This document shows positions 8,216 to 17,854 of a stretch of DNA of 64,000 bases, one piece after another; the stretch's first letter is position 1; each line of letters starts with the position of its first letter. Origin of the DNA: Rhizobium bangladeshense (GTDB taxonomy: Bacteria; Pseudomonadota; Alphaproteobacteria; Rhizobiales; Rhizobiaceae); contig NZ_CP071613.1 in assembly GCF_017357245.1 (NCBI RefSeq), positions 1-64,000 on the forward strand, in the 5' to 3' direction. The notes under the pieces are model-generated. The model worked only from the letters and a program-made list of their open reading frames with translations. It was not told the origin of the DNA and ran no database searches. The position numbers and the translations under genes were made by a program.

Positions 8216-9241
8216 ATGGCAGAAATCCGATTGGAAAATATCCGCAAGAGCTTCGGCGCCTTCGAGGTGATCAAGGGCGTAACGATGGACATCCGCCGAG
8301 GCGAGTTCATGGTGTTCGTCGGGCCTTCGGGATGCGGCAAGTCCACGCTGCTGCGGCTGATCTCCGGCCTCGAGGACATTAGCTCGGGAACCCTTTCCTT
8401 CGACAACGAGACCGTGAACCGGCACGCGCCCTCTAAGCGAGGGATCGCCATGGTGTTCCAGTCCTACGCGCTCTACCCGCATATGACGGTGTTCGACAAC
8501 ATGGCTTTCGGCATGAAACTTTCCGGGAGCAACAGAGACGAATGCCGCCAACGCGTCGAACAGGCCGCCGGCATGCTGCAGCTCTCATCCTACCTGGACC
8601 GCCTGCCGCGACAGCTTTCCGGCGGACAGCGTCAGCGCGTCGCCATCGGCCGGGCGATCGTACGCGATCCCAAGGTCTTTCTTTTCGACGAGCCGCTGTC
8701 CAATCTCGATGCGGCGCTTCGCGTCGCGACGCGGCTTGAGATCGCCAAGCTTCATCGCAGCATGCACGGCACGACGATGATCTATGTGACGCATGATCAG
8801 GTCGAGGCAATGACGCTGGCCGACCGGATCTGCGTGTTGAGGGACGGCGTCGTCGAACAGATCGGCACCCCGCTGGAGCTTTACGAAAGCCCGAATTCGG
8901 TCTTCGTCGCCGGCTTCATCGGTTCGCCAAAAATGAACTTTCTGTCTGGCGGGCTGGCACAGCCCTATGACAGCCATACGATCGGTGTACGTGCGGAGCA
9001 TGTTTGCATCACAGCCGAGTCGCCGGTTTGGAGCGGCACGGTCATCCATTCGGAAATCCTCGGCTCCGATAGCTTCGTTTACTTGGATATCGGGGCCGAT
9101 GAGCCGCTTGTCGTGCGGGAAGCCGGTGTCTCCCGTCATGAGCCGGGCCAGACACTTGGCCTGGCGCCACTTGCCGGCCACATCCACCGTTTCGACCGGT
9201 CCGGCCGGGCGCTCGAACGTGAATCCATGCGGGCTGCTTGA
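8216..9241 (+). CDS. thuK: Trehalose/disaccharide ABC transporter ATPase
   Basis: MalK/UgpC-type ATPase, 341 residues. The nucleotide-binding domain has Walker A GPSGCGKST (36-44), signature LSGGQRQR (about 139), and Walker B FLFDEPLSNLD followed by the H-loop VTHDQ. Residues after about 235 form the C-terminal regulatory TOBE/MOI-like extension. It energises ThuF/ThuG; MalK-type ATPases are sometimes shared between sugar importers, so a wider role is possible. A 61-bp gap separates it from thuA, which has its own ribosome site (AAGGAGAAA). Confidence 0.9.
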   Translation: MAEIRLENIRKSFGAFEVIKGVTMDIRRGEFMVFVGPSGCGKSTLLRLISGLEDISSGTLSFDNETVNRHAPSKRGIAMVFQSYALYPHMTVFDNMAFGMKLSGSNRDECRQRVEQAAGMLQLSSYLDRLPRQLSGGQRQRVAIGRAIVRDPKVFLFDEPLSNLDAALRVATRLEIAKLHRSMHGTTMIYVTHDQVEAMTLADRICVLRDGVVEQIGTPLELYESPNSVFVAGFIGSPKMNFLSGGLAQPYDSHTIGVRAEHVCITAESPVWSGTVIHSEILGSDSFVYLDIGADEPLVVREAGVSRHEPGQTLGLAPLAGHIHRFDRSGRALERESMRAA

Positions 9242-9302
9242 TCTTCCAAGCATCGATGTCTTTCCCAGGCTCGATCCGCTTCTAATATAAGGAGAAAACG
9301 AC

Positions 9303-10088
9303 ATGACCATACGCACCGTTGTGTGGGGAGAGAATATTCACGAGAATACCAATGCGATCGTCCGGGGCATCTATCCCGAGGGCATGCATACGACGATCGC
9401 GAATGCGCTGAATAAGGATCCCGGCATCTCGGCGACGACGGCGACGCTGCAGGAGCCGGAACACGGGCTGAGCGAGGCCCGTCTTGCGCAAACCGATGTG
9501 CTGACCTGGTGGGGCCACAAGGATCACGGCGCGGTCTCCGATGCCGTCGTCGAGCGCGTCGCCAAGCGCGTCTGGGAAGGCATGGGCCTTCTCGTGCTGC
9601 ATTCCGGCCATTTCTCCAAGATCTTCAAGCGGCTGATGGGCACGCCCTGTGCGCTGAAATGGCGTGAGGCGGGCGAGCGCGAGCGGCTGTGGACGATCAA
9701 CCCGCGCCATCCGATCGCCGCCGGCATCGGCGAGCATTTCGAGCTCGAGAACGAGGAAATGTATGGCGAGCAGTTCTCAGTGCCGGAGCCGCTCGAAACG
9801 GTGTTCATCTCCTGGTTCCAGGGCGGGGAGGTGTTCCGCTCGGGCCTGACCTGGCGCCGCGGCGCCGGCAACATCTTCTATTTCCGTCCCGGCCACGAGA
9901 CCTATCCGACCTATCACGACGCCACCATCCAGAAGGTGCTGATCAATGGCGTCAAGTGGGCCTATAACCCTGAGGGCGCGTTGACCGGCATTACCGACGC
10001 TCCAAATGTGCCGGTAGAAAAGGCACTGGAGCCGATCGCCGAACGCGGCCCGAGACTGCACCAGGCCGGCGAAGCCGGTTACCGCTGA
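9303..10088 (+). CDS. thuA: ThuA trehalose utilisation protein
   Basis: 261-residue member of the ThuA family, with a class I glutamine-amidotransferase-like flavodoxin fold. Features include the N-terminal strand [19 protein letters not shown] near residue 75, [10 protein letters not shown] near 98, and a C-terminal block with [22 protein letters not shown]. In rhizobia and Agrobacterium ThuA and ThuB are needed to assimilate trehalose, maltitol and sucrose isomers through 3-keto derivatives. No signal peptide is seen, so it should act in the cytoplasm after ThuEFGK import. The exact chemistry of ThuA is less certain than that of ThuB. Confidence 0.92.
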   Translation: MTIRTVVWGENIHENTNAIVRGIYPEGMHTTIANALNKDPGISATTATLQEPEHGLSEARLAQTDVLTWWGHKDHGAVSDAVVERVAKRVWEGMGLLVLHSGHFSKIFKRLMGTPCALKWREAGERERLWTINPRHPIAAGIGEHFELENEEMYGEQFSVPEPLETVFISWFQGGEVFRSGLTWRRGAGNIFYFRPGHETYPTYHDATIQKVLINGVKWAYNPEGALTGITDAPNVPVEKALEPIAERGPRLHQAGEAGYR

Positions 10089-10114
10089 ATTCGACAAAGA
10101 CCATGAGGACAGAA

Positions 10115-11152
10115 ATGCGCTTGATCATTCTCGGAACCGGAGGATGGGCAAATACCCACGCCATGAATTTCTCGGAAATCGCCGGCGTCAAAATTGTCGC
10201 TGCCGTCGATACGGACGAGGTCCGGCTGCGGGCCTTCGCGCTCAGGCATGGTATCCCGCTCACTTTCACATCGCTCGATGACGCCCTTGCTTGGGGGGAG
10301 TTTGACGCTGTCACCAATGTCACGCCGGATCGCGCGCATTATTCCACAACAATGAAGATACTCGGCGCTGGCAAGCATGTGCTCTGCGAGAAGCCACTGG
10401 CGGTCAACTACCGCGAGGCCAAAGAGATGGCCGACGCCGCGGCGGCCTCCGGCAAGGTCACGATGGTAAACCTTACCTATCGTAATGTGGCGCCGCTGCA
10501 GGCAGCGCGAAGAATGGTACTGGACGGGCGTCTCGGCGCGATCCGCCACTTCGAAGCGTCCTATCTCCAAAGTTGGTTGGTGTCCAAGGCCTGGGGCGAC
10601 TGGACCAAAGAGTCGCAATGGCTTTGGCGGCTGTCGACAAAGCATGGCTCCAATGGCGTGCTGGGCGATGTCGGTATTCACATTCTCGACTTCGCGGTCT
10701 TTGCGGCAGGAAGCGACGTCAAGGCGGCGGCATCGCATCTTAAGGTTTTCGACAAGAGCCCGGGGAATCGGATCGGGGAATATGACCTCGACGCAAATGA
10801 CAGCTTCCTGATGATGGCCGAACTCGAAAATGGTGCGGCTGGCGTCATCCATGCAACGCGCTGGGCGACCGGCCATCTGAACGAACTGCGCCTGCGCTTG
10901 CATGGCGACAAGGGCGCACTGGAGGTGGTGCATACGCCTGAAGGTTCGACACTCAGGGTCTGTGAAGGCGCCGATGCCGACAAGGCGATCTGGCGCAAGA
11001 TCGAGGTTGAGCCGGTCATCACCAATTTTGAGCGGTTTGCAAACGCCGTGCAAAAAGGGGAGCCGGATGAGCCGGGTTTCGGCCATGCCGCCAAGCTGCA
11101 ATTTGTTCTTGATCACGCAGTCAAGACGGCGGGCGCCCTGACTGAGCTTTAG
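10115..11152 (+). CDS. thuB: ThuB, Gfo/Idh/MocA-family oxidoreductase
   Basis: NAD(P)-dependent oxidoreductase of the Gfo/Idh/MocA family, 345 residues. The Rossmann fold opens with LIILGTGGWANTHAMNF. The conserved CEKPLAVNYREAK, holding the family lysine, lies near residue 95, and the GDVGIHILDFAVF segment carries the catalytic-type Asp/His. The start at 10115 is chosen over the ATG at 10103 because AGGA at 10106-10109 is well spaced for it. It is the last gene of the thu operon, 26 bp after thuA, and is expected to take part in forming 3-keto disaccharides. Confidence 0.9.
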   Translation: MRLIILGTGGWANTHAMNFSEIAGVKIVAAVDTDEVRLRAFALRHGIPLTFTSLDDALAWGEFDAVTNVTPDRAHYSTTMKILGAGKHVLCEKPLAVNYREAKEMADAAAASGKVTMVNLTYRNVAPLQAARRMVLDGRLGAIRHFEASYLQSWLVSKAWGDWTKESQWLWRLSTKHGSNGVLGDVGIHILDFAVFAAGSDVKAAASHLKVFDKSPGNRIGEYDLDANDSFLMMAELENGAAGVIHATRWATGHLNELRLRLHGDKGALEVVHTPEGSTLRVCEGADADKAIWRKIEVEPVITNFERFANAVQKGEPDEPGFGHAAKLQFVLDHAVKTAGALTEL

Positions 11153-11180
11153 CCCGGTTATTGTTAGGGCGGCCGGCTCG

Positions 11181-11573
11181 TCAGATATGCCGGTTCAGCT
11201 CGTCCTCGCTGATGCCGAAATGCTCGAGGATGATGCCGACGTTCCGGCGGTGAGACTTGAAATAGACGTCGAACAGATCGCCGACCAGCGGAACCGTGCC
11301 GCAGGCGGCGTCGACGCCGAGATTGACCGCCATGCGGGCGAGCTTATGGGCGGGAAGGCCGAGACGCCTCGCTTCGTCGATGATGAAAAGGCCGATAAGG
11401 GAACCGGCAACGTCGCCGACGGCCGGGATGAGGCCGAGAACCGAGTCTGCGCCGATTCTTACGCCGAAAGGCAACCTGACCGCGGTATCCATAAGCCGAG
11501 CGACGGCGGCAGCGCGGCGAATTCTGACGAGTTCAGCAGAGGTGGGGTATCTCGTTGTATTGGAAACTGGCAT
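11181..11573 (-). CDS. DUF4112 membrane protein
   Basis: Small protein of 130 residues matching the DUF4112 pattern: a charged N-terminal helix (VRIRRAAAVARLMDTAVRLPFG), then GADSVLGLIPAVGDVAGSLIGLFIIDEA with the glycine/proline-rich repeat typical of the family, and a second related half around GTVPLVGDLFDVYFKSHRRNV. Probably one or two membrane-embedded helices. Function unknown. It is convergent with thuB, 28 bp away, and is not obviously part of either neighbouring pathway. Confidence 0.75.
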   Translation of the reverse strand: MPVSNTTRYPTSAELVRIRRAAAVARLMDTAVRLPFGVRIGADSVLGLIPAVGDVAGSLIGLFIIDEARRLGLPAHKLARMAVNLGVDAACGTVPLVGDLFDVYFKSHRRNVGIILEHFGISEDELNRHI

Positions 11574-11731
11574 CAGCGGCCTTGCTGCGCGACGGATCGC
11601 TGCGCCTCATTCATGACTGCAGGAAAGGCTCCCATCATCCGGCGCAACGAGGGCCTGAGACAATCGAAACGGTCTTTCATGGCCGTGAAACGCCGCAAGC
11701 CGAATAAGGTTCGCTGGCGGCGCGAGGGAAA

Positions 11732-12805
11732 TCATCCCTCGTCGGGTACAACGACCAGTTTGCCTACGAAATTCTTCGCCATGAATTCGGTCTGTGCCCG
11801 GTGGAAATCCGACAGCGGATAAACGCCGCCGACGAGAGGTCGGATTTTGCGGCTCTCGATATAGCCGATGAGCCGGCGGAAATCGGCGCGGCTCCCCTGG
11901 CTCGATCCGTGCAGCTCGAGCTGCTTCAGATACATGGTCCGCAGATCCAGCTGGACGACGGGGCCGGCGATGGCCCCGGCCGTGGTATAGCGGCCTTCCG
12001 GACGCAGAACCTTCAGAAGATCGTTGAACAGCGGTCCGCCGACCAGATCGGCGACGACGTCGATCGGCTGGCCACGACCTGCGGAATGGACGGCTTCGAC
12101 AAGATCGCCCTTGCCCCGGGTCACAACCGCTTCCGCGCCTACATCGATCATTGCCGCCTCCTTGCCGGGACCTGCGACCGCGATCGGGATGGCGCCGCGA
12201 GCGCGGGCGAGCTGGATGATCGCTGAACCGACGCCGCCCGAGGCGCCGGTGACGAGAACGCGCTCGCCGGCGACAAGCCTTGCCCGCTCCAGCATCCGTT
12301 CGCCTGTGAGATAGGCGCAGCAGAAGGTGGCGAGCTCGACCTCGCTCAGATCGGTCGCCACGACATGGGCATTCTCGGCCGGAAGAGCCATATATTCGGC
12401 GTAGCCCCCATCCCGCCCGTGGCCCATGTAATCGATGTCGGCAAGACTGTCGTCGTCGCGATTATAGATCGAGAAGTCGACCATGACGCGTTCGCCGATG
12501 CGTCCGGGCTCAACGCCCGCGCCGACGCCGACGATATGGCCGACGGTATCGGTGCCCTGGATGCGAGGGAATGTCAGCGTATTGCCTTGCCTGCGCCAGG
12601 TGGAGACAGCGGAAGGGTCGTCCTCTGTACCGTAGGCTCCTTCGCGCACCCAGACATCGGTATTGTTCATGCCGCAGGCCGTGACACGGATCAGCACCTC
12701 GCCCTGCGCTGGCTTCGGGACCGGGACGTCCCTGTCGTAGACGAGCTTTTCCAAGCCGCCATGGCCGGTGAGCAATACCGCCGCCATCTTTTCCGGGATC
12801 GTCAT
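11732..12805 (-). CDS. Zinc-type alcohol dehydrogenase / quinone oxidoreductase-like (MDR) protein
   Basis: Medium-chain dehydrogenase/reductase, 357 residues from an ATG at 12805. An N-terminal GroES-like domain contains RVTACGMNNTDVWVREGAYG, and the Rossmann domain carries GERVLVTGASGGVGSAIIQLARARG (split GASGGVGSA motif) around residue 180. It may be a zinc-free quinone oxidoreductase-type enzyme, as the structural zinc cysteines are not evident. It lies 13 bp downstream of atf on the same strand and is therefore probably cotranscribed with asnC-ssd-atf, although a dehydrogenase of this family is not a standard part of ectoine clusters. Substrate unknown. Confidence 0.8.
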   Translation of the reverse strand: MTIPEKMAAVLLTGHGGLEKLVYDRDVPVPKPAQGEVLIRVTACGMNNTDVWVREGAYGTEDDPSAVSTWRRQGNTLTFPRIQGTDTVGHIVGVGAGVEPGRIGERVMVDFSIYNRDDDSLADIDYMGHGRDGGYAEYMALPAENAHVVATDLSEVELATFCCAYLTGERMLERARLVAGERVLVTGASGGVGSAIIQLARARGAIPIAVAGPGKEAAMIDVGAEAVVTRGKGDLVEAVHSAGRGQPIDVVADLVGGPLFNDLLKVLRPEGRYTTAGAIAGPVVQLDLRTMYLKQLELHGSSQGSRADFRRLIGYIESRKIRPLVGGVYPLSDFHRAQTEFMAKNFVGKLVVVPDEG

Positions 12806-12818
12806 GCGGCTCTTCTCC

Positions 12819-14198
12819 TCAGATGGTTTTGAAAACACTTTTAATGGCGTCCGCTGCCGCCTTGACGACGACGTCTGCTTCTTCGCGGGTGAGGCAGAGC
12901 GGTGGAGCGAAGCCGAGAATATCGCCCTGCGGCATGGCGCGGCCGATGACGCCGCGGTCGAGAAGGGCGGAAGCGACCTGCGGACCGATTTTGCGGCCGG
13001 CATCGAAGAATTTTCGGTCGTCCCTGTCCTCGACGAATTCGATTGCCGCCATCAGCCCATCACCGCGGACTTCGCCGACGTTGCGATGGCTGCCAACCGC
13101 CTCTTGCAGTTGCGACCGGAAATAACTGCCGGTCTTGCCGGCATTTTCGACGATGCCGAGTTCGTCGATCAGTTCCAGATTGGCGATGCCCGCGGCGGCG
13201 CAGATCGGGTGGGCGGAATAGGTCCAGCCATGACCGATTGCGCCAAGCTGATCGGAGCCCTGCACCAGCACCTGCCACATCTTGGTCGAGACGATAGTGC
13301 CGGAAAGCGGAGCATAGGCTGAGGTGAGGCCTTTGGCGATGGTGATCAGGTCCGGCTTCATGCCGTAGTGATCCGAACCGAACATCGTGCCCAGACGGCC
13401 GAAGCCGGTGACGACCTCGTCGGCGAGAAGCAGGACGTCGTATTTGTCGAGCACTGCCTGGATTTTCTGCCAATAGCCTTTAGGGGGCGGAACGATGCCG
13501 CCGGTGCCGAGGATCGGTTCGCCAACGAAGGCGGCGATGGTATCTGGCCCCTCGGTTAGAATCATCTCCTCCAGTCTGTCGGCGCAATATTGCGAGAATT
13601 GCTCCTCACTCATCGACCGATCGGGCCGGCGGAAATAATAGGGCGCTTCGGTGTGGAGGATCGGGGCGCGCGGCAGATCGAAGGCATTGTGAAAAAGCGC
13701 AAGACCGGTGAGGCTGCCGGTCATGACGCCGGAGCCGTGATAACCGCGCCAGCGCGAGATGATCTTCTTCTTTTCCGGCCGGCCGAGAATGTTGTTGAAG
13801 TACCAGATCAGCTTGATGTTGGTCTCGTTGGCGTCCGAGCCGGAGAGGCCGAAATAGACGCGGCTCATGCCGGCGGGTGCGCGGTCGATAATCATTTTCG
13901 CAAGCGTAATCGACGCTTCCGTGCCGTGGCCGACATAGGCATGGTAATAGGCGAGGTTCTTCGCCTGTTCCGCAATAGCGTCAGCGATCTCCTGGCGGCC
14001 GTAGCCGACATTGACGCAATAAAGTCCGGCAAAGGCGTCGAGGCTTTTGCGGCCGCTCGTGTCTGTGATGTAGACGCCTTCGCCCCCGGCGACGACGCGC
14101 GTCGGTGTCTCACCGCGGGCGTGCGTGCCCATGTGGGTCGAGGGATGAAAAAAGTGGTCGCGGTCCCAGGCGGTGAGTTCGTTGCTTTTGTCGAGCAT
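12819..14198 (-). CDS. atf: Class III aminotransferase, ectoine pathway (DoeD/Atf type)
   Basis: PLP-dependent class III aminotransferase of 459 residues. It shows LSGSDANETNIKL (phosphate-binding region), WRGYHGS near 155, LLLADEVVTGFGR holding the cofactor-contact Asp near 262, and ITIAKGLTSAYAPLSG holding the Schiff-base lysine near 292. In ectoine degradation this enzyme (DoeD) converts L-2,4-diaminobutyrate to aspartate semialdehyde, which Ssd then oxidises. Sequence alone also fits omega-amino acid:pyruvate or GABA transaminases; the location beside ssd, asnC and ehu/eut decides the call. Confidence 0.85.
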   Translation of the reverse strand: MLDKSNELTAWDRDHFFHPSTHMGTHARGETPTRVVAGGEGVYITDTSGRKSLDAFAGLYCVNVGYGRQEIADAIAEQAKNLAYYHAYVGHGTEASITLAKMIIDRAPAGMSRVYFGLSGSDANETNIKLIWYFNNILGRPEKKKIISRWRGYHGSGVMTGSLTGLALFHNAFDLPRAPILHTEAPYYFRRPDRSMSEEQFSQYCADRLEEMILTEGPDTIAAFVGEPILGTGGIVPPPKGYWQKIQAVLDKYDVLLLADEVVTGFGRLGTMFGSDHYGMKPDLITIAKGLTSAYAPLSGTIVSTKMWQVLVQGSDQLGAIGHGWTYSAHPICAAAGIANLELIDELGIVENAGKTGSYFRSQLQEAVGSHRNVGEVRGDGLMAAIEFVEDRDDRKFFDAGRKIGPQVASALLDRGVIGRAMPQGDILGFAPPLCLTREEADVVVKAAADAIKSVFKTI

Positions 14199-14224
14199 GT
14201 CCTATCCTCTTTTGAAACGGGCGC

Positions 14225-15727
14225 TCAGGCGGCAGTGTCGATGCAGAGATATTTGAGCTCGGTGAAAGCCTCGAGCCCGTGACGTGAGCCTTCACGGCCG
14301 AGACCGGACTGCTTCCAGCCGCCGAATGGGATGGGGCCACCGGTGATCTTCACGCGATTGATCGCCACCATGCCATATTCCAGCGCGCGGCCGAGGCGCA
14401 TCTGGCGCGCGCCATTCTCGGTGACGACATAAGCAACGAGGCCATATTCGGTATCGTTGGCACGGCCGACGACCTCTTCTTCCGTGCCGAAGGTGGCAAG
14501 CGCCGCCACAGGCCCGAAGGTCTCCTCGCGCATGATCAGAGCATCCGCTGGCACATCCGTCAAAAGCGTCGGCTGATAAAAGAGCGGGCCGGCCTCATGG
14601 CGGCTGCCGCCGACAACGAGCCGCGCGCCACGCGCCAAGGCGTCGGCGACCTGGTCCTCGACCTTGCCAACGGCGCGTTCATGCATGAGCGGCCCGATCT
14701 CGCTTCCACCCTCGATCCCTGCGCCGACCTTCAGCTCGCCGATGCGAGCGGCAAAAGCCTTGGCGAAGGCATCGGAGATGCGCCGCTGGACGAAGATGCG
14801 GTTGGCGGCAAGGCAATCCTGGCCCGATGTGGCAAATTTGGCGTCGATGGCAATATCGACTGCTTTTTCGATATCGGCATCGTCGAAGACAATCAGTGGA
14901 GCGTGGCCGCCGAGCTCCATTACCAGCCGTTTCATGGTCGGCGCGCATTGGGCGGCGATCAGACGGCCCACCTCGGTCGAACCAGTAAAGCTCATGGCGC
15001 GCAGACGGCTGTCGCTGCACATCTGTCCGACGATCGTCGCGGCATGGCCGGTCACCACATTGAAGACGCCGGCGGGAATGCCGGCCCTCTCGCCGAGCTC
15101 GGCAAGCGCGAGGGCCGAAAGCGGTGTTTCCGAGGAGGGGTGGGCGACGACCGTGCAGCCGGCGGCAAGTGCTGCGGCCGCCTTGCGGGTGAGCATGGCA
15201 GAAGGGAAATTCCACGGCGTAACGACGCCGATAACTCCGAGCGGCTCGCGCCGGACGATCATTTCCGCACCCGCCAGATGGCTGGTGACGCTTTCGACGT
15301 TCAGGCGTTTGCCTTCTTCGGCATACCACTCGATGAAGGAGGCGGCGTAGTCGATCTCACCACGCGCTTCGGCAAGCGGCTTGCCCTGTTCGAGCGTCAT
15401 GATCAGCGCCAGATCTTCTTTCGCGGCGAGCATCAGCGCGTGCCATCTCCGCAGGATCGCTGCGCGGTGCTGCGGCAGCATCGCGCGCCACTCCGCAAAG
15501 GCCCCTGATGCCGCATCGATCGCCATTGCCGTCTCCTCCGCACCGAGGCTTGCAACCCAGGCCAGCCTTGCCGATGAGGCCGGATCGGTCACGGCGAAAC
15601 TCTTGCCTGTCTCTCCGGCAATCCAGCGCCCGCCGACATAGGCGAGATCGCGCAGGAGATGACGGTCGGCGAACCGCGACAACGCATCATGATAGGCGGC
15701 GCGGGCAAAAACGGCGGTCATGTCCAA
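14225..15727 (-). CDS. ssd: Aldehyde dehydrogenase, ectoine pathway (DoeC/Ssd type)
   Basis: NAD(P)-dependent aldehyde dehydrogenase, 500 residues, most like succinate-semialdehyde dehydrogenases. Visible motifs are VTPWNFPSAML, SFTGSTEVGR (cofactor loop), MELGGHAPLIV with the general-base Glu, and the nucleophile in TSGQDCLAANR near residue 300. In ectoine catabolism the homologue DoeC oxidises aspartate semialdehyde to aspartate. It is followed 26 bp later by atf on the same strand. The name GabD would fit the family equally well; context favours the ectoine role. Confidence 0.87.
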   Translation of the reverse strand: MDMTAVFARAAYHDALSRFADRHLLRDLAYVGGRWIAGETGKSFAVTDPASSARLAWVASLGAEETAMAIDAASGAFAEWRAMLPQHRAAILRRWHALMLAAKEDLALIMTLEQGKPLAEARGEIDYAASFIEWYAEEGKRLNVESVTSHLAGAEMIVRREPLGVIGVVTPWNFPSAMLTRKAAAALAAGCTVVAHPSSETPLSALALAELGERAGIPAGVFNVVTGHAATIVGQMCSDSRLRAMSFTGSTEVGRLIAAQCAPTMKRLVMELGGHAPLIVFDDADIEKAVDIAIDAKFATSGQDCLAANRIFVQRRISDAFAKAFAARIGELKVGAGIEGGSEIGPLMHERAVGKVEDQVADALARGARLVVGGSRHEAGPLFYQPTLLTDVPADALIMREETFGPVAALATFGTEEEVVGRANDTEYGLVAYVVTENGARQMRLGRALEYGMVAINRVKITGGPIPFGGWKQSGLGREGSRHGLEAFTELKYLCIDTAA

Positions 15728-15840
15728 TCTCCTCGTGGCGTTGACGCAAGTCTTCCACGAGAGCGGGCGAGAGATTGTCCATTGCCGATGGTCGAAACAG
15801 ACAGACGGTCTAAAGGACGGCCGCCTGCTGGAGAGAATGT

Positions 15841-16338
15841 CTACGAGGCGCTCTGTTCTTCGCCGGGGGCGGCGAAGGAAGAAACCGGAAGGACGGTGTC
15901 CTCCTTTACCGTTTTTGTGACGATGTAAGTGAAGTAGCGGTCGATGCCGAGCTCACGGTCGAGAAGCCCGTCGACGAGCCGCTGATAGGCATCGATATCG
16001 GCAGCCAAAATCTTCAGAATATAATCGACGCCGCCGCCGACCGACCAGCAGGCGACGATCTCGGGGGTTGCAACAACAGCGCGCTCGAAGCGTTCGAAAT
16101 CAGCCTGGCGATGATTGGCGAGTGTCAGTTCCATCATCACGCTGGCGACCGGGGCGATGCGCCGCGGGGCGATCCGGGCATGGTAGCCGGTAATGATCCC
16201 CGCCTTTTCAAGCTTGCGCAACCGCATCCAGCACGGCGTCGGCGACAGCCCGGCCTTTTCGGCGAGCGCCAGCTTGGTGATGCGGCCGTCGCGCTGGACG
16301 GCGTCGAGAATGCGCAGGTCTATGGCGTCGAGCTTCAT
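15841..16338 (-). CDS. asnC: Lrp/AsnC-family regulator of ectoine catabolism
   Basis: Lrp/AsnC-type regulator of 165 residues, starting MKLDAIDLRILDAVQRDGRITKLALAEKAGLSPTPC (read as two parts), with the helix-turn-helix at about 20-42 and an effector/oligomerisation RAM domain from about 70. It corresponds to the AsnC/DoeX gene routinely found in ectoine degradation clusters. Here it is divergent from enuR with a 97-bp intergenic region, and lies 113 bp upstream of ssd, so it probably heads or is close to the asnC-ssd-atf-dehydrogenase unit. Confidence 0.87.
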   Translation of the reverse strand: MKLDAIDLRILDAVQRDGRITKLALAEKAGLSPTPCWMRLRKLEKAGIITGYHARIAPRRIAPVASVMMELTLANHRQADFERFERAVVATPEIVACWSVGGGVDYILKILAADIDAYQRLVDGLLDRELGIDRYFTYIVTKTVKEDTVLPVSSFAAPGEEQSAS

Positions 16339-16435
16339 GGTGCTTTCTGAAAGAAATCATTTCAAACGCGGTGAAAAGACAATGGAAGCGCATTTTGGCA
16401 TTGTCAATTGAACTGATTTTCATCAGTGTTAAATC

Positions 16436-17821
16436 ATGACAAATTGGCGCCCCGATCCCTCGCAACTCCGCCGGCCTGCCTATCTCTCGCTCGCCGAGCA
16501 GATCGCCAACGCGATTACCGACGGCAAGCTCTCCGATGGCACGCAATTGCCGCCGCATCGCAAGCTGGCGGATGATCTGCATCTTTCCGTGCAGACTGTG
16601 AGCCGCGCCTATGACGAGTTGAACCGCCGGGGGCTGATATCGGGCGAGATCGGGCGCGGCAGCTTCGTGCAGACGCGGCCGCGCGAGCCGGAACCGCCTT
16701 ATCTGCCGGAACGGCTGGGCGAGGTGATCGATCTGTCGATCCTGAAGCCGGTCTGCGAGCAGATCCATCTGGAAAAAATGCGCCAGGCCTTCGGCTGGCT
16801 TTCCGAAAACCTGCCTTCCAGCTCGGCCCTGTCATTCCGGCCGAATATGGTGTTCCCGCGTCACCGCGTCGTCGCCACCGAATGGCTGGCGCGCTGCGGG
16901 CTCGAGGCGTCGCCGCTGAACATCAGCGTGACGAACGGGGCGACCTCGGGCATGACAGTGGCGCTGATGAGTGTCGCCCCACCCGGTTCGACCTTAGCGA
17001 CCGAGGCGATCAGCCATCACACGCTAGTGCCGCTCTCCAGCTATCTCGGCCTGCACCTTCAGGGGCTGGCGATTGACGAGGAAGGTATGATCCCCGAGGC
17101 GCTTGACGAGGCCTGCCGGACAGGGCCGATCCGGGCTATTTTCCTGCAGCCTTCCGTGATCAATCCGATGGCGGCGCTGATGAGTGCCGAGCGCCGGCAG
17201 GCGCTCGCCGCCGTGGCAGCCAAGCATGACATAGCGATCATCGAAAACGATATTCTCGGGCCTATGGTCGAGGACCGCCCGCCGCCGATGGCCGCCTTCG
17301 CGCCGGAGCGCACGCTCTATGTCACGAGCTTCACGAAGATCACCGTTCCCGGCCTAAGGATCGGCTATCTCGTTGCGCCCGACCGCTATGTCGCCGCCGT
17401 CGCCAACCGGCATCTCGTTTCCAGCTGGATGGCCACACCTGCCATGGCCGAGATCGCCAGCCGCTGGGTCAGCGACGGCACGGCGATGGAACTCGTCAAC
17501 TGGCAGCGCCGCGCCCTTGTCGGACGCCACGCGATCGCGGCGGAGATGCTGGCCGGCCTGTCCTATCGAACGCACCCGCAAAGCCTGCATGTATGGCTGC
17601 CGCTGTCCGGCAGCCATACAGAGGATGGTTTCGTGTCGCAGGCAAGGCTGCGCGGCGTGGCGATCGCGCCGGGCAAATCCTTCCACACCACCGATCACGG
17701 CTGGACGCCGGCGGTGCGCATCTCGCTCGGCTCGACGACGGAAGGCGAACTGCGGACAGGACTCGGGATCGTTGCCTCGCTGGCGCAGGGAAATCCGGAG
17801 GAACTGCTGCTTGCGATTTGA
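16436..17821 (+). CDS. enuR: MocR/GntR-type PLP-dependent regulator EnuR
   Basis: 461-residue MocR-family regulator: an N-terminal GntR winged helix (about 15-80, LADDLHLSVQTVSRAYDELNRRGLI in two stretches) fused to an aminotransferase-like domain that holds PLP through a lysine in TSFTKITVPGLRIGY near residue 303. EnuR represses ectoine uptake and catabolic genes and is relieved by pathway intermediates such as N-alpha-acetyl-diaminobutyrate that react at the PLP. It is upstream of ehuA on the same strand and divergent from asnC, the usual architecture in rhizobial ectoine clusters. Confidence 0.9.
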   Translation: MTNWRPDPSQLRRPAYLSLAEQIANAITDGKLSDGTQLPPHRKLADDLHLSVQTVSRAYDELNRRGLISGEIGRGSFVQTRPREPEPPYLPERLGEVIDLSILKPVCEQIHLEKMRQAFGWLSENLPSSSALSFRPNMVFPRHRVVATEWLARCGLEASPLNISVTNGATSGMTVALMSVAPPGSTLATEAISHHTLVPLSSYLGLHLQGLAIDEEGMIPEALDEACRTGPIRAIFLQPSVINPMAALMSAERRQALAAVAAKHDIAIIENDILGPMVEDRPPPMAAFAPERTLYVTSFTKITVPGLRIGYLVAPDRYVAAVANRHLVSSWMATPAMAEIASRWVSDGTAMELVNWQRRALVGRHAIAAEMLAGLSYRTHPQSLHVWLPLSGSHTEDGFVSQARLRGVAIAPGKSFHTTDHGWTPAVRISLGSTTEGELRTGLGIVASLAQGNPEELLLAI

Positions 17822-17854
17822 CGCTGCCGCCGCATTTGTCGGCAGGTGCAGAAT

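Noticed and set aside
11153..11180. Terminator between thuB and the convergent DUF4112 gene
   Set aside because: GC-rich but no stable hairpin with a T-run on either strand.
14597..15508. 303-codon plus-strand frame opposite ssd
   Set aside because: Shadow of the aldehyde dehydrogenase gene.
12819..15727. GABA catabolism (gabT-gabD) as the meaning of the aminotransferase/dehydrogenase pair
   Set aside because: Families fit, but the asnC, enuR, ehu and eut neighbours make the ectoine pathway the better reading.
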